Positions 60,102 through 64,000 of a stretch of DNA of 64,000 nt are shown here, piece by piece (position 1 is the stretch's first letter; every line of letters starts with the position of its first letter). Under the pieces are notes generated by a model. It was given only the letters and a program-made list of their open reading frames with translations, did not search any database and was not told where the DNA came from. Source of the stretch: Lentzea albidocapillata (GTDB lineage: Bacteria > Actinomycetota > Actinomycetes > Mycobacteriales > Pseudonocardiaceae); NCBI RefSeq assembly GCF_000719115.1, contig NZ_JOEA01000004.1:124001-188000 (forward strand). The letters are read 5' to 3'. A program made the translations under genes and the position numbers.

Positions 60102-60631
60102 CCGCAGACCGTCCGCATCGCCTCGGCCAGCGCGTTCTCGTGCAACCGGTCGAGGCGGTGCAGCACCACCGCCGACCGTTCCGCGATGGTCGCGTGGACC
60201 TCGCACTTCAGCGACGGGCGGCGGAACTGTTCGGTGTCCTTGAGCTCGGCCAGGATCCCGGTCGTCAGCCGGTCGAGGACCGGCCGGACCTCGGTGGCGA
60301 GATCGGGCCGGTGCTGCGGGACTTCTTCTGGATGCTCGGTCCAGCGCGCGTAAAGGCCGCGCTGCACGAGCTTGTTCGCCTCGATCTGGGCGCGGAAGAA
60401 CCGTGCCGCGTTCTCGGGGTCGAGGCGCAGTTCCACCGCCTTGGCCCGCACGCCGTCGAGCACCTGCTGTTCGCGCGCGGGATCGTCGATCGGTTGTGCC
60501 GTCCCGAACTTGGCCGCCGCCACCAGGTCCGCGACCTGGACGCGCTGCACGGCGAGGCCGGTGAGCTCACCGAGCGGGCCGACGGGGGTGAGTGACGCGG
60601 CGAGGGTCAGTGCGACCGCCAGAAGCCTCAT
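60098..60631 (-). CDS. Secreted chorismate mutase, AroQ-gamma type
   Basis: 177-residue exported all-helical chorismate mutase, converting chorismate to prephenate outside the membrane. Signal peptide MRLLAVALTLAASLTPVGPLG is followed by VQRVQVADLVAAAKFGTAQPIDD, RAKAVELRLDPENAARFFRAQIEANKLVQRGLYARW (split), PDLATEVRPVLDRLTTGIL and a cysteine pair (LKCEVH and final TVCG) as in mycobacterial *MtCM. Catalytic Arg/Lys/Glu positions of the AroQ fold are present. ATG at 60631 (ATG 60649 also possible). The divergent S4-domain gene starts only 27 bases away, leaving almost no leader on either side. Confidence 0.9.
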   Translation of the reverse strand: MRLLAVALTLAASLTPVGPLGELTGLAVQRVQVADLVAAAKFGTAQPIDDPAREQQVLDGVRAKAVELRLDPENAARFFRAQIEANKLVQRGLYARWTEHPEEVPQHRPDLATEVRPVLDRLTTGILAELKDTEQFRRPSLKCEVHATIAERSAVVLHRLDRLHENALAEAMRTVCG

Positions 60632-60658
60632 GATCTCCGAGAGTGCCATGATGGCGGG

Positions 60659-61015
60659 GTGGAGTCCACGCGCATCGACCGCTGGCTGTGGGCGGTCCGG
60701 CTGACGAAGACCCGCCCGGACGCCTCTCAGGCGTGCAAGGGCGGCCACGTGCGCATCAACGACAAGCCCGCGAAGGCCTCGGCGACCGTGGCCGCCGGCG
60801 ACCAGGTCCGCGTTCGTGTGAACGACAAGACCTGGACGGTCGACGTGGTGCGGGTGATCCAGAAACGCGTGGGCGCGGCGGACGCGGCCACCTGCTTCAT
60901 CGACCGCACTCCCCCGCCACCGGTGGAGGCCCCGATCGCTCGGCGCGACCGGGGTGCGGGGCGTCCTACGAAGCGGGAACGGCGCGTGCTGGACCAGTTC
61001 CGGTCACAGCAATAG
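60659..61015 (+). CDS. S4-domain RNA-binding protein (Hsp15/HslR-like)
   Basis: 118-residue protein with an S4 domain at residues 1-60 (TRIDRWLWAVRLTKTRPDASQACKGGHVRINDKPAKASATV, split by turns; the WLW/KTR/GGHVRIND signatures are canonical), as in heat-shock protein Hsp15, which rescues stalled 50S subunits with nascent chains. The C-terminal tail is basic (RRDRGAGRPTKRERRVLDQFRSQQ), including a GRPTKRxRR motif seen in actinobacterial copies. GTG start, very close to the divergent chorismate mutase. Ends 12 bases into the sirtuin gene's convergent 3' end. Confidence 0.92.
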   Translation: MESTRIDRWLWAVRLTKTRPDASQACKGGHVRINDKPAKASATVAAGDQVRVRVNDKTWTVDVVRVIQKRVGAADAATCFIDRTPPPPVEAPIARRDRGAGRPTKRERRVLDQFRSQQ

Positions 61016-61870
61016 ACCAGCCAGCTCCGTCAATGATTCTCCGAGCGGCAGGTCGACCCTCAGCGACGCGTGCGGATCACCTCGCGTCTCGCCCCGGTTG
61101 ATGATCACGACCGGGATTCCGGCGGTGGCGGCCCGCCGCACGAACCTCAGCCCGGACATGACGGTCAGCGAGGAGCCGAGGACGAGCAGGGACCGTGCGC
61201 CGTCGACGAGCGAGTAGCACTGTTCGACGCGGGGGCGCGGCACGTTCTCGCCGAAGAACACGACGTCCGGCTTGAGGACGCCGCCGCACTCCACGCACGG
61301 GACGACCACGAAGTCCTTCACGGTCTCCTCTGGCAGGAAGACGTCACCGTCCGGGTTGATCTCGTCCGTCGTCGCGTGGAAGTCCGGGTTCGCCTCGCGC
61401 AGGCGGCGGTCGAGGTCGATGCGCGGCGAGAGCAGCCCGCAGTCCAGGCAGATCACGCGGTCGAGGCCGCCGTGCAGTTCCACGACGTCCGGCGAGCCCG
61501 CGGCCTGGTGCAGGCCGTCGACGTTCTGGGTGATGACGCCGGAGAGCAAGCCCGCGAGCCTGGTGACGGCGTGGTGGCCCGCGTTCGGCCGCGCGCGGGC
61601 GATGGTGCGCCAGCCGACGTGGCTGCGCGCCCAGTAGCGCTGCCGGCCGGCCTGGCTGGTGGTGAACTCCTCGTACGTCATCGGGGTGTGCTTGCGCAGC
61701 GAGCCGCCCTCGCCGCGGTAGTCGGGGATGCCGGACTCGGTGGAGAGGCCCGCGCCGCTGAGCACCAGCACCCCACCCTCCGCGACGATCGGCACGACGT
61801 CGGTGAGGGTGGTGGTGCGCGGCAGCGCCGGGCCCGGGTTCGACCAGCTCAGAGTGGGCCTAGTTCGCAC
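61004..61870 (-). CDS. SIR2-family NAD-dependent deacylase
   Basis: 288-residue sirtuin. The NAD site is SGAGLSTESGIPDYRG and ITQNVDGLHQAAG; the catalytic His is in VVELHGG. Zinc is held by CLDC and CVEC pairs. GLRFVRRAATAGIPVVIINRG completes the Rossmann fold. The SxTxSG form (STESG) and long zinc module fit SIRT4-type class II enzymes, which have weak deacetylase and other activities; the true acyl substrate is unknown. GTG start at 61870, directly abutting the GH5 gene stop at 61872, so it is the second gene of that operon. Confidence 0.92.
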   Translation of the reverse strand: MRTRPTLSWSNPGPALPRTTTLTDVVPIVAEGGVLVLSGAGLSTESGIPDYRGEGGSLRKHTPMTYEEFTTSQAGRQRYWARSHVGWRTIARARPNAGHHAVTRLAGLLSGVITQNVDGLHQAAGSPDVVELHGGLDRVICLDCGLLSPRIDLDRRLREANPDFHATTDEINPDGDVFLPEETVKDFVVVPCVECGGVLKPDVVFFGENVPRPRVEQCYSLVDGARSLLVLGSSLTVMSGLRFVRRAATAGIPVVIINRGETRGDPHASLRVDLPLGESLTELAGLLL

Positions 61871-61871
61871 T

Positions 61872-63569
61872 TCACCAGCTTACGTACCACTGTCGAATCT
61901 CGGCCTCGGCCGCCGCGACGTTGCCTGCCGACGGGGCCGTGACCAGCGCGAACTGCCTTCCCTGGCCGCTTCGCAGCAGCAGCTTGCCGCCCTCGGCGGA
62001 CGAGGACGCCGAGCTGATCACCAACGGCGAGCGCAGGGACTCGGGCAGGTGGAGTTCGGTCGGCGCGGAGCCTCCGTTCGAGTCCCAGACGAGCACGGCG
62101 AACGGCGCCGAGCCGACGAGCGTGCGGACGGCGGGCAGCGGGATCTGCTGCCAGGTCTGGTAGGCGCGGTCCTCGTAGGCGAAGGCGAGCGTGGTGCCCG
62201 CGACGGCCTGCGGGTAGACGCGGTCGACGATCGCCCGGTCGACGTTGAGCACCGCGTTGCCTGCCTCGTCGAGCTTGACCGCCGAGAAGTGCTCGTCGTT
62301 CATGGCGTCGCCATCGGTCATGACCTTGCCGGGGTTGTCGTTCATCAGTTCGTGGTGACGGCCGTAGTTGGTGTCCCAGTGCCACTGGCTGCCCGAGATC
62401 ACGCTGCCGCGCGGCGCCGACCACCAGCGCGCACCCGGCGCCGTCGAGTCGAGACCCTGGTAGATCGCCTTGAGCACGGACGGCATCTTGTCGGAGGTGA
62501 AGCCCGAGACGGGGTGGCCGAACTCGGAGACGATCGAGGTGGTGCCGAGTGCCCTCGCGCGGTCGCGGATCGTGCCGAACGCCTGGGTGTACTCGCCGTC
62601 CGCCGCCTTGCCCGGCATGAGGACCCCCGACTGCGCCTTGCCGTCGTAGAAGTGCGAGTTGAACACGAACCGTTCGCCGAGGGCGGGCACGAGCGTGAGG
62701 CCGCCGGGTTCGGCGAAGAAGTCGACGTTCTGGTTCCAGAACACCAGCGGTTCCACGAACGCGGGCTTGGCCGTCCAGCCCGCCTCGTCCATCTCCGCGC
62801 GGAACCGGTGGTAGAACGGCATCAGCAGGTCGCGCTCCCACGTCTGCGAGGTCTGACCGGCGTCGTACTTGCCGGCGTACGGCTCGTTCAGCGGGTCGAC
62901 ACCGACGACGAGCTTGAACTCGTTGGCGGGCAAGGCTTCCCTGACGTGCCTGAGTGCCTCGCCGGCCGCGTCGACGAACGAGTCCCGCACACCGTCGCGG
63001 TTGTGCCAGAAGTCGTACGTGGCGGCGGTGACGGCGTTGTTGTTCTTCATGTTCTGGCCCCAGTGGAAGCAGAGGCCGCACGACTCCTTGGGGTACCCGC
63101 TCGCCGCCCACGCCGGTGCGCCGTCGCCGGTGTACCAGCTGTCCTTGTTGAACAGGTGGCGTGAGTAGAGGTCCTGGTGGAAGTCGAGGTAGACGCGGAT
63201 GCCGAGGCCGGTGAAGGCGCGCAGCTGCGCCGTCACGCCGTCGAGGTAGGCGTGGTCGATCTGGCCGCGCTGCGGTTCGATCCACGCCCAGGTCAGCAGG
63301 AACCGCACCGCGTTCGCGCCGGTCAGCTGCTTCATGGCCTGCGCGGACCTGCGCGCGTCCGCGGTGTTCGCGAACGGGAGCCCGCGGTACTCCGCGAGTT
63401 TCGCCGTGCCGGAGACGTTGAAGCCGCGCAACACCACCTCGCGGCCGTGTTCGTCGCGGAAGACCCCGCCGGACACCCGCAGCTCGGAGCCGTCGAACGA
63501 CTCCGCCCGCACGGGTGTGACCGCCAGGGAGAGAAGGAAGAGGACCACCAGGAGAACCGCTCGCCGCAT
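61872..63569 (-). CDS. Secreted GH5 glycosidase (endoglycoceramidase-like)
   Basis: 565-residue exported glycoside hydrolase family 5 enzyme. Signal peptide MRRAVLLVVLFLLSLAVTPVRA is followed by the TIM barrel (about 30-430): acid/base Glu229 in VDPLNEPYAG, nucleophile Glu349 in IVSEFGHP, plus LRGFNVSGTAKLAEYRGLP (AKL-type opening) and LDFHQDLYSR, patterns shared with endoglycoceramidase-like GH5_29-type enzymes. A beta-sandwich follows (about 440-565). Three direct CGTTCGAC repeats lie 60-100 bases upstream of the start. The sirtuin gene follows. Substrate (glycolipid or glucan) needs assay. Confidence 0.92.
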   Translation of the reverse strand: MRRAVLLVVLFLLSLAVTPVRAESFDGSELRVSGGVFRDEHGREVVLRGFNVSGTAKLAEYRGLPFANTADARRSAQAMKQLTGANAVRFLLTWAWIEPQRGQIDHAYLDGVTAQLRAFTGLGIRVYLDFHQDLYSRHLFNKDSWYTGDGAPAWAASGYPKESCGLCFHWGQNMKNNNAVTAATYDFWHNRDGVRDSFVDAAGEALRHVREALPANEFKLVVGVDPLNEPYAGKYDAGQTSQTWERDLLMPFYHRFRAEMDEAGWTAKPAFVEPLVFWNQNVDFFAEPGGLTLVPALGERFVFNSHFYDGKAQSGVLMPGKAADGEYTQAFGTIRDRARALGTTSIVSEFGHPVSGFTSDKMPSVLKAIYQGLDSTAPGARWWSAPRGSVISGSQWHWDTNYGRHHELMNDNPGKVMTDGDAMNDEHFSAVKLDEAGNAVLNVDRAIVDRVYPQAVAGTTLAFAYEDRAYQTWQQIPLPAVRTLVGSAPFAVLVWDSNGGSAPTELHLPESLRSPLVISSASSSAEGGKLLLRSGQGRQFALVTAPSAGNVAAAEAEIRQWYVSW

Positions 63570-63620
63570 CGCCGCCGCCTTTGGAACGTGAACGAGATTC
63601 GCATTGCGACCGTAGCCGGT

Positions 63621-63667
63621 GAACGCGCGTTCGACCAGCGTTCGACGATCAGCCCTCGTCGTTCGAC
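63621..63667. promoter_or_regulatory. Direct repeats of CGTTCGAC upstream of GH5 gene
   Basis: Three copies start at 63628, 63639 and 63660, spaced 11 and 21 bases, i.e. one and two helical turns, so a regulator could bind on one face. The first overlaps the palindrome GAACGCGCGTTC (63621-63632). They lie 52-98 bases upstream of the GH5 start. Confidence 0.45.
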
Positions 63668-63677
63668 GGCATCAGAA

Positions 63678-63714
63678 CGGCCTGGAGCAGCTCACGGGGA
63701 ACTGCTCCAGGCCG
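63678..63714 (-). terminator. Hairpin terminator of beta-lactamase gene
   Basis: Perfect 13-bp stem CGGCCTGGAGCAG / CTGCTCCAGGCCG with an 11-base loop, 21 bases after the beta-lactamase stop. No T tract follows. Confidence 0.8.
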
Positions 63715-63735
63715 CTCTTCGAGCCGTGGGTGCGG

Positions 63736-64000
63736 TCAGCTGAACGTCGCCGCGACGAGCTCCGCCGTCTTGGCGAGCAGCGGTTCGTCGGCGCCGCCGG
63801 TCGGCTCGTCCTTCCTGGTCGACAGGACGGCGATCACGATCGGCGCGCGGCCGGCCGGGAACGCGATGCCGACGTCGTTGGTGGTGCCATAGCTGCCGGT
63901 GCCGGTCTTGTCGCCCCAGCGCCACGCCGACGGCAGCCCGGCGCGGATGCGGTTGCCGCCGGTCGTGTTGGCCAGCAACCACTTCGTGAGCTGGTCGGAG
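63736..64000 (-). CDS. Class A beta-lactamase, C-terminal part (runs off window)
   Basis: The last 88 residues of a class A beta-lactamase continue beyond the window edge. The KTG motif is in [19 protein letters not shown], preceded by [18 protein letters not shown], the typical substrate-binding strand and helix H11 region; the C-terminal helix reads [13 protein letters not shown]. The Ser-x-x-Lys and omega-loop are upstream of the window. Exported, hydrolyses penam/cephem antibiotics in the family; spectrum cannot be inferred from this part. Terminator follows. Confidence 0.9.
   Translation of the reverse strand, partial: SDQLTKWLLANTTGGNRIRAGLPSAWRWGDKTGTGSYGTTNDVGIAFPAGRAPIVIAVLSTRKDEPTGGADEPLLAKTAELVAATFS

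Overview
The window is about 70% GC with dense, short-spaced genes, many GTG starts and strong Shine-Dalgarno sequences. A mycoredoxin, a LigC-type ligase, a YbaB/EspC type VII secretion cassette, a secreted AroQ-gamma chorismate mutase and many XRE/TPR-type regulators point to a mycolic-acid-free filamentous actinobacterium of the Pseudonocardiales. Lentzea, Lechevalieria or Saccharothrix would fit; that placement is inference from gene content. No rRNA, tRNA, CRISPR array, phage region or complete transposase gene was seen.

Layout. 1-6.3 kb: DUF664/DinB protein, mycoredoxin, two tandem secreted DUF4360 proteins, threonine deaminase IlvA, a membrane-anchored AA10 polysaccharide monooxygenase and a secreted ThuA-ricin protein. 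6.4-8.5 kb: three-gene cassette of an EspR-like HTH protein, an ImmA/IrrE peptidase and a MAB_1171c-type membrane protein, followed by a 164-bp MITE-like hairpin. 8.7-10.4 kb: ligC and a YigZ protein ending at a bidirectional terminator. 10.4-17.4 kb: secreted GH3 beta-glucosidase with a CebR-like operator, a non-canonical GluRS, a YciO/Sua5 protein and a secreted subtilase. 17.6-24.3 kb: regulators and small proteins: a frameshifted gene, a 33-codon membrane peptide plus a 10-codon ORF, NUDIX, XRE-TPR, a four-gene type VII secretion-like operon, a StrR/ParB-like regulator and a CoA-binding protein.

24.4-31.2 kb: YciI, an HTH-less LysR effector domain divergent from DUF5997, two adjacent LigD-type polymerase/primase genes, a large EACC1-caspase-EF-hand-multiTM protein and a membrane partner candidate. 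31.3-37.1 kb: dipeptide/oligopeptide ABC importer operon. 37.6-46.2 kb: lipoproteins, a two-component system, DUF6886, SgcJ-like lipoprotein, PH domain, DoxX, HxlR, acyl-CoA dehydrogenase, VOC and methyltransferase genes. 46.2-53 kb: a carbohydrate catabolic operon (DeoR/LacI-hybrid regulator, sugar ABC importer, 2-hydroxyacid dehydrogenase, DUF2264 glycosidase-like enzyme). 53-55.1 kb: epimerase-like gene and a three-polypeptide cobalt-type nitrile hydratase/thiocyanate hydrolase. 55.1-64 kb: MFS exporter, DoxX, animal-type haem peroxidase, glycosyltransferase, STAS protein, chorismate mutase, S4 RNA-binding protein, sirtuin, GH5 glycosidase and the 3' end of a class A beta-lactamase.

Main themes are secreted polysaccharide attack and uptake (AA10, GH3, GH5, ThuA, two ABC importers), DNA end repair (LigC and two PolD-like enzymes) and several little-studied regulatory or defence-like modules. 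The best candidates for undescribed biology are the single-chain EACC1-caspase-EF-hand-membrane protein (27958-30282), the HTH/ImmA/membrane cassette (6431-8494), the small peptide pair under a possible RNA switch (18392-18576) and the split-beta nitrile hydratase (53994-55087).
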